Shown: positions 7,419-15,180, numbered from the stretch's first letter. The stretch: 19,092 nucleotides of DNA from Clostridia bacterium (GCA_900759005.1 CAAEUQ010000086.1:1-19092), one strand, 5' to 3'. Translations and numbers: made by a program. The notes: generated from the sequence alone by a model not told the origin.

Positions 7419-9866
7419 TTACAGCTCCAGCGGCGTCAAATGCCAGATCAGGTCGTTATACTGCCTGATCGTGCGATCGGACGTGAATCCGCCAGAGCAG
7501 GCGGTATTCATTACCGCCATGCGCAGCCACTTGTCGCGATCGGTATAATCCTGCGCCGCTTTTTTCTGCGTAAGGTTATACGCGGGCAGATCCTTCAGAA
7601 CGAAATACGGATCCGCCATGCCGCCGCAATCGCCGAACAGCAGAGCGTGATAAATTTCCTGGAACATCCGCGGATTCTCCGGCGCAAGCGTCCCGTCGAT
7701 CAGCTGCTCCATCACCCTGCGGATCGCCGGGTTCGTCTCGTAAATCTCGTTCGAGCGGTAATGGACATAGCCATGCTCGACCTGCTCGGCAGTCAGACCA
7801 AAAATGTAGATATTGTCCGCGCCCACCGCGTCGAAAATCTCACAGTTCGCACCGTCCATCGTACCGACCGTGACCGCGCCGTTCATCATGAATTTCATGT
7901 TGCCGGTACCGCTGGCTTCCTTGCCCGCAGTCGAAATCTGCTGCGAAATATCCGCCGCCGGCATCAGAACCTCCGCCTGCGCGACGGAATAGTTCTCCAG
8001 GAATACCACGTCGATATACTTGCTGGCAACCGGATGCTTTTTCACCAGCTCCGCGATCGAATTGATCAGCTTGATCGTCAGCTTCGCGCGCTGATAGCCC
8101 GGCGCTGCCTTTGCGCCGAAGATGAATGTGCGCGGCAGATAATTGCCATTCGGATTTTCGCAGATTTCATTATAGAACAGCATGATGTTCAGCGCATTCA
8201 TCAGCTGGCGCTTATACTCGTGCAGCCGCTTCGCCTGCGCATCGAAGATACTGTCCGGATTCATGCGCACGCCCTGAAGACGATGTACGCGCTCTGTAAG
8301 GCGCAGCTTGTTCTGGTATTTGACCTTTTCAAACTGCTCGCGGAACGCCGGATCATCGGCAAAGGGCTTTAAGCGAATCAGCTGATCCATATCCTTGCGC
8401 CATCCGTCGCCGATCGCGGAATCGATCAGATCGGATAGCCCCGCATTACACTGAATGAGCCAGCGGCGATGCGTAATGCCGTTCGTAATCGATACGAACT
8501 TTTTAGGATTCATCAGATAATAGTCGTGGAACGTCTGCTTTTTCAGAATATCGGTATGAATTGCGGAAACGCCGTTGACCGAATGCGCGAACGCGACGCA
8601 CAGATTCGCCATGTGTACCTGATTGTACGCAAGAATCGCCATATGTCCGATGCGCTCCCACTGACCGGTATAAACCTCCCACAGCTGCGTGCACAGTCGG
8701 CGATTCATTTCCTTCAGAATCATGTAAATGCGCGGCAGCTGCTCGGCAAACAGCGATTCCGGCCAGCGTTCGAGCGCCTCCTGAAGCACGGTATGGTTCG
8801 TATAGGCAAAGGTCTTGCGGCAAATGCCCTCCGCATCCTCCCACGAAAGGGCATAATCGTCCATCAAAATGCGCATCAGCTCCGGAATCGCGACCGCCGG
8901 ATGCGTATCGTTGATATGAACGGCGACCTTGTCCGGGAAGATTTCCCACTTCGGGCCGTAAACCTTCAAAAAGTCCTTTACTGCATACTGAATCGACGCG
9001 GACGAGAAGAAATACTGCTGCTTCAGGCGCAGCTCCTTGCCCTGATAGCTGTCGTCGCTCGGATAAAGCACCTTCGAAATGACCTCGCACAGTTCGCGCT
9101 CCGCCATCGCCTGAAGGTGTTCGCCGCGCTGGAATCGATCCATATCGATCGATTTGGTCGATCGCGCAGACCATACGCGCAGGAAATTTACCATCGTCGT
9201 ATCATAGCCGACGACGGGAATATCGTAAGGCACGGCTTCAACCGCGAGGTAGTTTTCATATTTGAATTTCAGGTGTCCGCCGTCGTCATACGGCGTAACT
9301 TGACCGCCGAACCGCACCTCAACCTTCTGATCGGGCCGCGGAATCTCCCAGACATTTCCCTCCTCGAGCCAGTTGTCCGGTACCTCAACCTGATAGCCGT
9401 CCACGATTTTCTGGCGGAAAAGCCCGTATTCATAGCGGATGCTGCAGCCCATCGCGGGCAGCTTCAGCGTCGTCAGCGAATCGAGAAAGCACGCGGCAAG
9501 ACGCCCCAGACCGCCGTTGCCAAGCCCCGGTTCCGGCTCCTGTTCAAAGATCACCGTCTTATCGATTCCGAGCTCCTCGAGCGCGCGCAGATAATTCTTC
9601 TCATTGACGAGATTGACCATATTATTATGCAGCGCGCGGCCAACCAGAAATTCGGCGCTTAGGTAATATACCTTCTTTGCGCCCGTCTGTTTGCGCACGC
9701 CGCGGCTCGCGCTTCGGCGCGCCATGACTTCGTCGCGTACCATGAGCGCCAGTGCCTGATAGATCTGCTCGTCCGTCGCTTCGTCCAGACCGCTTCCAAA
9801 GTTGGTGCTCAACTTTTCAAGCAGCTCGGCTTTAATCTGCTCTACGCTCTTTTTCTCGAAATTCAT
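7419..9866 (-). CDS. glgP: Glycogen/alpha-glucan phosphorylase (GT35)
   Basis: This enzyme releases glucose-1-phosphate from the non-reducing ends of glycogen or maltodextrin. It has 815 residues, a full-length GT35 protein. It contains VYYLSAEFLVGR near the N-terminus, EPEPGLGNGGLGRLAACFLDS (split across about 110-130), HINDTHPA, KRLHEYKRQ, and the PLP site EASGTGNMKFMMNGA with K658. The start chosen is the ATG at 9866, because GGGAGG sits 8 bases upstream. The in-frame ATG at 9872 would be only 2 bases from it, and the far upstream ATG at 9917 overlaps the promoter. It is the first gene of the glgP-GH13-mazG-cysK-cysE cluster and is transcribed from the promoter at 9908-9936. No N-terminal AMP/phosphorylation control region of the animal type is recognisable. 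Confidence 0.95.
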   Translation of the reverse strand: MNFEKKSVEQIKAELLEKLSTNFGSGLDEATDEQIYQALALMVRDEVMARRSASRGVRKQTGAKKVYYLSAEFLVGRALHNNMVNLVNEKNYLRALEELGIDKTVIFEQEPEPGLGNGGLGRLAACFLDSLTTLKLPAMGCSIRYEYGLFRQKIVDGYQVEVPDNWLEEGNVWEIPRPDQKVEVRFGGQVTPYDDGGHLKFKYENYLAVEAVPYDIPVVGYDTTMVNFLRVWSARSTKSIDMDRFQRGEHLQAMAERELCEVISKVLYPSDDSYQGKELRLKQQYFFSSASIQYAVKDFLKVYGPKWEIFPDKVAVHINDTHPAVAIPELMRILMDDYALSWEDAEGICRKTFAYTNHTVLQEALERWPESLFAEQLPRIYMILKEMNRRLCTQLWEVYTGQWERIGHMAILAYNQVHMANLCVAFAHSVNGVSAIHTDILKKQTFHDYYLMNPKKFVSITNGITHRRWLIQCNAGLSDLIDSAIGDGWRKDMDQLIRLKPFADDPAFREQFEKVKYQNKLRLTERVHRLQGVRMNPDSIFDAQAKRLHEYKRQLMNALNIMLFYNEICENPNGNYLPRTFIFGAKAAPGYQRAKLTIKLINSIAELVKKHPVASKYIDVVFLENYSVAQAEVLMPAADISQQISTAGKEASGTGNMKFMMNGAVTVGTMDGANCEIFDAVGADNIYIFGLTAEQVEHGYVHYRSNEIYETNPAIRRVMEQLIDGTLAPENPRMFQEIYHALLFGDCGGMADPYFVLKDLPAYNLTQKKAAQDYTDRDKWLRMAVMNTACSGGFTSDRTIRQYNDLIWHLTPLEL

Positions 9867-9907
9867 TCGCATATCCTCCCGCGCGTTTTTCTTTTTCAGC
9901 ATTGCTA

Positions 9908-9936
9908 AGTATAGCACATTCTCGCGAAAAGTGCAA
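9908..9936 (-). promoter_or_regulatory. Sigma-A promoter of the glgP operon
   Basis: On the minus strand TTGCAC (9936-9931) and TATACT (9913-9908) are 17 bp apart, giving a short leader before the glgP ribosome binding site. A perfect 10-bp palindrome AAAACGTTTT (9953-9962) lies just upstream of the -35. Its CG centre is of the kind bound by LacI/GalR-family regulators. A cre site does not fit exactly. Confidence 0.75.
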
Positions 9937-10041
9937 ATCCTTTTCGCGCCTCAAAACGTTTTTGCAAGATTCATTTCTCTTTCATTCAAATTTTAACCGA
10001 ATATTCGCGCTTATTTGCGTGTTTTTGGGCATTTGATCGCA

Positions 10042-10047
10042 TATAAT
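10042..10047 (+). promoter_or_regulatory. -10 element for the aminotransferase gene
   Basis: TATAAT at 10042-10047 is a perfect -10, about 50 bases before the start codon. No good -35 is found at 16-18 bp; TTGCGT at 10015-10020 is too far away at 21 bp. The region between this and the glgP promoter is AT-rich and shared by the two divergent genes. Confidence 0.5.
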
Positions 10048-10095
10048 GTCATTATCGATCTTATGCGGCGCCTGCCGCTGAAAGGACGGAACGCT

Positions 10096-11295
10096 ATGCC
10101 TCTTTCTCTTTCCGAGCGTACGCTCGCAATTGCCCCGTCGGTAACGCTCGCGATTGATTCGCGGGCAAAACAGCTCCGCGCCGAAGGAATGGACGTAATC
10201 GGTTTTTCCGCGGGTGAGCCGGATTTCTGCACGCCTGAATACATCAATGACGCCGGCAAATTCGCCATCGACGCAGGCATCACGCGCTATACGCCCGTTG
10301 CAGGCACACTGGATCTTCGTCAGAAAATCTGCGAAAAGTTTTTCCGCGACAACGCGGTGGAATACACGCCCGCGGAGGTCATCGTCTCCAGCGGCGCTAA
10401 ACAGTCGATCTTCACCGCACTGAGTGCGATTCTGAATCCCGGCGATGAGGTGCTCCTTCCTTCTCCGTGCTGGCTGAGCTATCCGGAGATGGTACGCATG
10501 GCGGGCGGCGTTCCGGTCATGGTGCATGGTCATGAGGACAACAATTTCGTCGTTACCGCCGATATGCTGCGTCCGTATGTCACTGAAAAGACAAAGGCGC
10601 TGATCATCAACAGTCCGAACAACCCGAACGGCTGTGTCTGGAGCCACGACGAGCTGATGGCAATCGCCGAGCTCGCGGTCGAATGCGGCTTCTACGTCAT
10701 CTCCGACGAGATCTACGAAAAGCTGATCTACGACGATGAAAAACATTACTGCATGGCGTCGTTCGGTCCGGAAATCAAAAAGCAGTGCATCGTGATCAAC
10801 GGTGTTTCCAAAACCTATGCGATGACCGGCTGGCGCATCGGTTATGCCGCAGGTCCGAAGCCGATCATTAAAGCGATGACCTCGTTCCAGAGCCACGCGG
10901 CGAGCAATGCAAATTCCATCGCACAGTATGCCGCCGCCACCGCAATTTCCTGCGGCGATAAATACATTCGCTCCATGATCGAGGAATACAACGCGCGCCG
11001 CCGCCTGATGCATCGCATGGTCAACGATATCGACGGCATGAGCTGCAACCTGCCGAAGGGCGCGTTTTACATTATGGCAAGCCTGAAGGAAATCATCGGC
11101 AAATCCCATAAAGGCCGCGTGATCGACGGTTCTACCAGCTTCGCCGAAATGCTGCTTGACGAAAAGCGTGTCGCAGTCGTTCCGGCGCTCGCGTTCGGCG
11201 ACGACAACTACGTCCGCCTGAGCTACGCCGTCAGCCGCCAGAGCATCGTCGAAGGCATGACCCGCATCCGCGATTTTGTAAACGAACTCGAATGA
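10096..11295 (+). CDS. aspB: Class I pyridoxal-phosphate aminotransferase, aspartate aminotransferase (AspB/AspC) type
   Basis: A fold-type I aminotransferase of 399 residues that most likely moves amino groups between aspartate and 2-oxoglutarate. Landmarks are FSAGEPDF near the N-terminus (37-44), YTPVAGTLDLRQ (65-76), SSGAKQSIF (98-106), INSPNNPNG (171-179), SDEIYEKL (203-210) and the PLP lysine K239 in NGVSKTYAMTGWRIGY. YVRLSYA near the C-terminus carries the arginine expected to bind the substrate carboxylate. The ATG at 10096 is chosen because AAAGGACGG lies upstream and because it gives the family's normal N-terminus (SLSERTLAIAPS). The in-frame ATG at 10015 precedes the promoter. It stands alone between its own promoter and a terminator at 11307. 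Related subgroups use aromatic or other amino acids, so the substrate is probable rather than certain. Confidence 0.9.
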   Translation: MPLSLSERTLAIAPSVTLAIDSRAKQLRAEGMDVIGFSAGEPDFCTPEYINDAGKFAIDAGITRYTPVAGTLDLRQKICEKFFRDNAVEYTPAEVIVSSGAKQSIFTALSAILNPGDEVLLPSPCWLSYPEMVRMAGGVPVMVHGHEDNNFVVTADMLRPYVTEKTKALIINSPNNPNGCVWSHDELMAIAELAVECGFYVISDEIYEKLIYDDEKHYCMASFGPEIKKQCIVINGVSKTYAMTGWRIGYAAGPKPIIKAMTSFQSHAASNANSIAQYAAATAISCGDKYIRSMIEEYNARRRLMHRMVNDIDGMSCNLPKGAFYIMASLKEIIGKSHKGRVIDGSTSFAEMLLDEKRVAVVPALAFGDDNYVRLSYAVSRQSIVEGMTRIRDFVNELE

Positions 11296-11306
11296 CTGGA
11301 TAAAGC

Positions 11307-11341
11307 AAAAGGAGTCTCCGCAAGGAAGGCTCCTTTTTTAT
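11307..11341 (+). terminator. Intrinsic terminator after the aminotransferase gene
   Basis: AAAAGGAG (11307-11314) pairs with CTCCTTTT, and additional inner pairs surround a GCAA-containing loop. A run of T residues completes the signal. It starts 11 bases after the stop codon. Confidence 0.85.
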
Positions 11342-11355
11342 ATGTATTCGCGCAA

Positions 11356-11655
11356 TTATAGATTCTTTGCATTCAGAATTGCCTCGACATAATGGCAGAA
11401 ATCGGAGATTTTGCCGTAAACAGGCGATTCGGAAAGCAAATCCCCCTTCCAGATCCCGTGATCAGCGTCCACGCAAACCTCGAACGAATTGCATCCTCTA
11501 TCCCGCACAAAGCGAAACTGTGCGCGCAGCGAAGCAACGGCCAGCACAATATTCCCAAAATAGGCGCTCTCTTCGAAGGAAATCAGTCGAACATTATGCC
11601 GCAAAAGCATTTTGCGCACTCGTTTCTCCAAAGTAATTCGCCTCTTTCCACCCAT
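11356..11655 (-). CDS. Small protein of unknown function
   Basis: I do not recognise the family. The reading frame encodes 99 residues, or 91 if translation begins at a TTG at 11631. The TTG has AAAGAGG 8 bases upstream, while the ATG at 11655 has no visible ribosome binding site. The N-terminus is basic (KRRITLEKRVRK). The middle, with FGNIVLAVASLRAQFRFVRD, reads like alternating beta-strands, and the end is amphipathic helical (ISDFCHYVEAIL). It has two acidic stretches, three cysteines, no signal peptide and no membrane segment. The layout resembles small immunity-like or DUF proteins of Firmicutes, but that is only an impression. A weak promoter (TTGAAT, 15 bp, TATACA) lies upstream at 11675-11701. 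It lies head-to-tail with the 5S rRNA gene and converges on the aminotransferase gene. Confidence 0.6.
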   Translation of the reverse strand: MGGKRRITLEKRVRKMLLRHNVRLISFEESAYFGNIVLAVASLRAQFRFVRDRGCNSFEVCVDADHGIWKGDLLSESPVYGKISDFCHYVEAILNAKNL

Positions 11656-11674
11656 ATATGTCCATAAAACCGAT

Positions 11675-11701
11675 TGTATAATAATAGAATTAGCGATTCA
11701 A
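11675..11701 (-). promoter_or_regulatory. Weak promoter candidate for the 99-residue unknown gene
   Basis: On the minus strand TTGAAT (11701-11696) and TATACA (11680-11675) are 15 bp apart, shorter than ideal. The predicted start would fall only a few bases before the ATG at 11655, which favours the TTG start at 11631. Confidence 0.35.
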
Positions 11702-11777
11702 ATCAGGAGACAAGCAAAGCAAATTGCGCCGCTATCCGGTGCAATTTGCGGGATGATGGGAAGAAAGTATTGCTTCG

Positions 11778-11815
11778 AACAAAGAAAGAAATCGAGTCGC
11801 TTCTCGACTCGATTT
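11778..11815 (-). terminator. Intrinsic terminator for the 5S rRNA transcript
   Basis: A perfect 11-bp stem (AAATCGAGTCG at 11789-11799 with its complement at 11805-11815) closes a 5-base loop. On the minus strand it is followed by CTTTCTTTGTT, a T-rich tract. It lies 46 bases beyond the 5S 3' end. Confidence 0.8.
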
Positions 11816-11825
11816 CGATGTGAAA

Positions 11826-11852
11826 GGCGCGGCAGCAAGTGGCTACCGCGCC
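11826..11852 (-). terminator. First hairpin downstream of 5S rRNA
   Basis: AGGCGCGG and CCGCGCCT form an 8-bp GC-rich stem with a short loop, between the 5S 3' end and the stronger terminator at 11778-11815. On the minus strand it is followed only by TTTC, so it may be a processing or partial termination element. Confidence 0.55.
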
Positions 11853-11860
11853 TAGCGGGA

Positions 11861-11976
11861 TCCGGCGACGACCTACTCTCCCGGGCCGTTTCCAGCCAAG
11901 TACCATCAGCGTGCTGAGGCTTAACTTCTGTGTTCGGTATGGGAACAGGTGAAACCCTCAGGCTATAATCACCGGA
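11861..11976 (-). rRNA. rrf: 5S ribosomal RNA
   Basis: The complement of this segment is a 5S rRNA of about 116 nt. The universal core is present; on the plus strand it reads GGCTTAACTTCTGTGTTCGG, then GGGAACAGGTG, and CGACCTACTCTCCC near the RNA 3' end. Helix I closes well: the 5' end TCCGGTGA pairs with the 3' end TCGCCGGA, which sets the ends. No 23S or 16S sequence adjoins it; the upstream side is a protein gene read in the same direction, so this 5S copy stands alone. It has its own promoter (11991-12018) and terminator. Confidence 0.95.
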
Positions 11977-11990
11977 AAATGTATATACAC

Positions 11991-12018
11991 ATTATAACAG
12001 ATTTCTGGCAATTTGCAA
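11991..12018 (-). promoter_or_regulatory. Promoter of the solitary 5S rRNA gene
   Basis: On the minus strand TTGCAA (12018-12013) and TATAAT (11996-11991) are 16 bp apart. Transcription would begin about 7-9 bases before the mature 5S 5' end. Confidence 0.7.
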
Positions 12019-12044
12019 GGGGCTCCGCAACTTTTAACATATCA

Positions 12045-12059
12045 GGCGACTGAATCGCC
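12045..12059 (-). other. Short hairpin between DUF5722-like gene and 5S
   Basis: GGCGA and TCGCC form a 5-bp stem with a 5-base loop. There is no T-run, so I do not call it a terminator, although no better one is visible after the DUF5722-like gene. Confidence 0.3.
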
Positions 12060-12072
12060 GCGCGTCAATCAT

Positions 12073-12190
12073 GATTTATGAATAAATTCAATCAATCATC
12101 GACGTATTCGCGCGGCAAAAACAAACCCGACGCAAAATAACGCCCAAATCGCCATTCAAGGATTGGATTTATGAATAAATTCAATCAATC
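12073..12190. repeat. Direct repeat pair downstream of the DUF5722-like gene
   Basis: A 25-bp sequence starting GATTTATGAATAAATT is repeated exactly at 12073-12097 and 12166-12190, offset 93 bp. An AATCGCC motif lies 20 and 19 bases before each copy, so the original repeat was probably longer. The core is AT-rich in a GC-rich neighbourhood and contains the imperfect palindrome TTTATGAATAAA. The rest of this intergenic stretch (11997-12202) shows no gene. Confidence 0.85.
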
Positions 12191-12202
12191 GGCGAAACTG
12201 AA

Positions 12203-13747
12203 TCATCCGAAATCCGTCGCCAGAGAATCGTCCAGATCGCCGTGCAGCAGCGGGGGATTCAGGAGATAATCGAATAAATCCTCGCCGATGAACGCGCGGC
12301 TGAGCTGAATTCGGGCGGGCTCGCGCGCCGTGTCCATGTCGCGAATCGATTCGAAGATCGGTTTGCGCTCGCCAACGTGATCGGGCTGCGCGGGATCGTA
12401 GCGCCGAATGCCCAGATTCAAGCCGAATTCGTGCGGATTGTCCAGATACGAATGGTGCGTGAACAAATCCACCGTCGGCAGCGCGCGCGCCTTCAGGTAA
12501 GCGAGACAGTAAGCCGCCGCCGCCTGCCGCTCCGTCCAGGATTGCAGCGCGCCCTGCTGCGAGTTGAAGCCCTGCTCGGAGAAAATGATCCGGCGCGGCG
12601 CGTTTTGATAAAGCAGCTCCGGACGGGAAAGATAATCCGGCAAAACCTCCATGTTCTTGAACGTGATTTTCGGGGTCGACCAGCTGAAATCCGGCGCGCG
12701 ATCATTCCAGAAATCCGGATAGCGCAGATCCTCCGGATACGGATGATACGCGACGTTCCAGCCGAAATTGCCCTCGCGAACGCACCAGTCGTTCATGCAG
12801 TCGATCACTTCGCGGCCCGGATACGTGTGCAGCGGTTCGAGCGGGCGATAGCGCAAACCGCTGAAGAACTGATCGAGCGAAATGTAAATCCGGTAATTCG
12901 CGAAATACTTCCGCGCGCTCAGATACGCCAGACGGCACGCGACGGAGTATTCATGCGTGAATTCCTGAACGGTCATTTCGCCGGAATTGCTCCAGACGCA
13001 CTGGCTGTCGACCTCGTTGGAAATGATCATGCCCAGCGCCTGCCCATAGCGCCGATCGGCGCGGGAATAGCGCTGCGCGAGGAATTCGACGAACGCGCGG
13101 AAACAGTTCTGCCCCGCCTCCTGCTCCATGTTGAATCCGCTCAGGAACGCGTCCTTCGCATCCAGCTCGTATTTCGGATGCAGAACGACGTCCAGAAGCG
13201 CCTTTTCCTGCGTGGAGCCGAACAGCTTTGGCGAATTTAAGAGAATCAGCGTCGTCAAAAGTCCGTTTTCCGTGTTTCGAATCAGCGCTTCATCGATCTC
13301 ATGAATGCGCGCCGCGCGGAAATGATAAGTTTCGCCGTCGAGCGAGAAATCAATCGTCTCTTCCGCGGGATTGACGACCATGATGTTCGTGAGATTGATG
13401 TTCATCAGCGTCTGCATAAGCCCGAGCGCGCGAATGTCCTCGAGCCTTCCGCCGAGCGCCTTGATGCGTTCCGGCTGCGGATAGGGCGCGGTGTTTTCGG
13501 AATGAAGCACCTCGCTTGCGTAAACGGCGCCGTCCTGATCGGTTTCAAAACGGCTGGTCAGACGGTCGCGCAAACCGTCGAAGCGGGGAATGCGCGCCTC
13601 GTTTCCGGAAATCGCCGCGCGGATTTCCGAGAGCGTTCGCCCGCCGGGAACGGGCACGGTTTCGCGAATCGCGAGCGTTCCGGCGCCTTGCGGGGAAAGG
13701 GTGAACAGGATTTCGTCCTTTGTTGCCAGAATCCGGGTAATTGCCAT
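12203..13747 (-). CDS. DUF5722-like protein, predicted clan GH-A-type glycosidase fold
   Basis: A 514-residue protein that I place in the DUF5722 group on overall look; its substrate is unknown. Residues 1-95 are a lead-in that may form a small beta-domain. The rest reads as a TIM barrel. Two features fit a retaining clan GH-A hydrolase: ISNEVDSQ with N244-E245 (acid/base after strand 4) and IIFSEQGFNS with E391 (nucleophile on strand 7). NVAYHPYPED (331-340) and FTHHSYLDN near the end supply the aromatic and His residues usual at sugar sites. No signal peptide is seen, so it should act in the cytosol unless exported by another route. The ATG at 13747 has a textbook AAGGAGGT 6 bases upstream. 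A modest promoter (TTGCGC, 17 bp, TAAAAT) precedes it. It is divergent from ktrB and monocistronic. Confidence 0.8.
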   Translation of the reverse strand: MAITRILATKDEILFTLSPQGAGTLAIRETVPVPGGRTLSEIRAAISGNEARIPRFDGLRDRLTSRFETDQDGAVYASEVLHSENTAPYPQPERIKALGGRLEDIRALGLMQTLMNINLTNIMVVNPAEETIDFSLDGETYHFRAARIHEIDEALIRNTENGLLTTLILLNSPKLFGSTQEKALLDVVLHPKYELDAKDAFLSGFNMEQEAGQNCFRAFVEFLAQRYSRADRRYGQALGMIISNEVDSQCVWSNSGEMTVQEFTHEYSVACRLAYLSARKYFANYRIYISLDQFFSGLRYRPLEPLHTYPGREVIDCMNDWCVREGNFGWNVAYHPYPEDLRYPDFWNDRAPDFSWSTPKITFKNMEVLPDYLSRPELLYQNAPRRIIFSEQGFNSQQGALQSWTERQAAAAYCLAYLKARALPTVDLFTHHSYLDNPHEFGLNLGIRRYDPAQPDHVGERKPIFESIRDMDTAREPARIQLSRAFIGEDLFDYLLNPPLLHGDLDDSLATDFG

Positions 13748-13781
13748 GCGCAGACCTCCTTATAATTTGACTGCTGCGCAT

Positions 13782-13810
13782 ATTTTAACATAAAATGCAG
13801 GAATGCGCAA
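13782..13810 (-). promoter_or_regulatory. Promoter candidate for the DUF5722-like gene
   Basis: On the minus strand TTGCGC (13810-13805) and TAAAAT (13787-13782) are 17 bp apart, with the AAGGAGGT site about 20 bases further on. Confidence 0.45.
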
Positions 13811-13831
13811 TAAAAATTCCCCGAATTACGA

Positions 13832-13860
13832 TGGACGCTGAGCGTGCGCGCAATTACAAT
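13832..13860 (+). promoter_or_regulatory. Promoter of ktrB-ktrA
   Basis: TGGACG (13832-13837) and TACAAT (13855-13860) are 17 bp apart, followed by AAGGAG and the ktrB start at 13888. The leader is about 20 bases, leaving no space for a c-di-AMP (ydaO-type) riboswitch as found before some ktr genes. Confidence 0.55.
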
Positions 13861-13887
13861 AGATGCACGATGCGAAGGAGAATAAAC

Positions 13888-15180
13888 ATGAAGCGATTTT
13901 GGAAGCGGCTTTCGCCCGCGCGGGTGATGACGCTGGGTTTCGCGGGGCTGATTCTGCTGGGATCCGCGCTGCTTTCGCTGCCGGCGTGCCGGCGCGTGGC
14001 GCTGAATTATGTGGACTGCCTGTATATGGCGGCGAGCGCGGTGTGCGTCACGGGACTTGGGGTTGTGGACGTTGCGGATACGTTTACGCCGCTGGGCAGA
14101 TGCGTGATGGGCGCGCTGATTCAGCTGGGCGGACTGGGCGTTGCGACGATCGGCGCGGGCGTGATGCTGGCGGCGGGGCGAAAGGTGAATCTCCGCGAGC
14201 GGAGCATCGTTCAATCGGCGCTGAATCTTGAATCCGGAAAAGGCGTGGTCAGGCTCCTGAAGAGCGTGTTTTTAACGACGGCGATCATTGAGCTCGCTGG
14301 CACGGCGATCGGATACATTTCGTTTTCGCGCGATCATGCGCCGCTGGACGCGCTGGGAATCAGCCTGTTCCATGCGGTTGCGTCGTTCAACAACGCGGGA
14401 TTCGATATTCTGGGGAATATGCAGAATCTGATTCCGTATGCCGACGACGTTTTGCTGAACCTGAATACGTGCGCGATGATTTTCTTCGGCGGCATCGGCT
14501 TTCCGGTGATTCTGGAGGCGGCGCGCGGGCGGCTTCGGTGGCACAAAATGTCGATGCACGCGCGCGCGGCGATTTTAACGAGCGCGGTTCTGCTGGTGCT
14601 GGGCGCGGTTCTTCTCAAATTCACGGAAGGATTTTCATGGCTGAAGGCGGTGCTTTTCAGCTTTTCGACGCGCACGGCGGGCTTTTCGACGGCGCCGCTT
14701 TCGAGCTTTACGCCGGCGGGACTGACGGTGGTGATGGCGCTGATGTTCGTCGGCGCGTCGCCCGGATCGACCGGCGGCGGCGTAAAGACCACGACGCTGT
14801 TCGCGCTTTTGCAGGGACTTAAATCCGCGGCGACGAACCGGAGCGAGAGGGTGTTTCACTATTCGCTGCCGAAGGATGCGTTCAGGAAGGCGGCGACGAT
14901 CTGCGCGATGAGCATTCTGGCGATTGGAACGGGCACGTTCCTCCTGCTGGTTTTCGAAAAGGGGCTTGCGATTTCGGACGCGATGTTTGAAATGGTGAGC
15001 GCGTTCGGAACGGTCGGACTTTCGACGGGCATTACGCCCACGCTTTCGACGGCGGGAAAGCTTTTATCGATTCTGGTGATGTTTATAGGCAGACTCGGGC
15101 CGATGACGGTGGCGACGCTGTGGTATTTCTCGCGCGGCGAGCGCATCGCGTATCCCGAGGGCAATATTTCGATCGGCTGA
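13888..15180 (+). CDS. ktrB: KtrB/TrkH-type potassium uptake membrane subunit
   Basis: The ion-conducting subunit of a Ktr potassium transporter, 430 residues, polytopic. It shows the fourfold M-P-M repeat with pore loops: VCVTGLG (52-58), FNNAGFD (167-173), TRTAGFST (261-268) and FGTVGLST (373-380). Each carries the filter glycine expected for K+ selectivity. The gating-loop region ASPGSTGGGVKTT (290-302) is typical of the family. The ATG at 13888 is preceded by AAGGAGAATAAAC; in-frame upstream ATGs lie before or in the promoter. It is followed after 15 bases by ktrA, so the two form an operon in the order B-A. TrkH of Gram-negatives is longer; this length and the separate single RCK-pair protein favour KtrB. 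Codon use is very GCG-rich, unlike glgP and the aminotransferase gene. Confidence 0.94.
   Translation: MKRFWKRLSPARVMTLGFAGLILLGSALLSLPACRRVALNYVDCLYMAASAVCVTGLGVVDVADTFTPLGRCVMGALIQLGGLGVATIGAGVMLAAGRKVNLRERSIVQSALNLESGKGVVRLLKSVFLTTAIIELAGTAIGYISFSRDHAPLDALGISLFHAVASFNNAGFDILGNMQNLIPYADDVLLNLNTCAMIFFGGIGFPVILEAARGRLRWHKMSMHARAAILTSAVLLVLGAVLLKFTEGFSWLKAVLFSFSTRTAGFSTAPLSSFTPAGLTVVMALMFVGASPGSTGGGVKTTTLFALLQGLKSAATNRSERVFHYSLPKDAFRKAATICAMSILAIGTGTFLLLVFEKGLAISDAMFEMVSAFGTVGLSTGITPTLSTAGKLLSILVMFIGRLGPMTVATLWYFSRGERIAYPEGNISIG

Noticed and set aside
7191..9662. Plus-strand open frames opposite glgP
   Set aside because: glgP is unmistakable on the other strand; the frames lack ribosome binding sites and recognisable motifs.
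9930..9970. CcpA cre site before glgP
   Set aside because: The TG and CA ends do not fall at the right distance from the CG centre of AAAACGTTTT.
10015..10095. Longer aminotransferase start at 10015
   Set aside because: It precedes the TATAAT at 10042 and lacks a ribosome binding site; family N-termini match the 10096 start.
12073..12190. CRISPR or IS end
   Set aside because: There are only two copies, in direct orientation, with no transposase and no further units.
13748..13887. Riboswitch before ktrB
   Set aside because: The promoter leaves a leader of only about 20 bases, too short for a c-di-AMP riboswitch.
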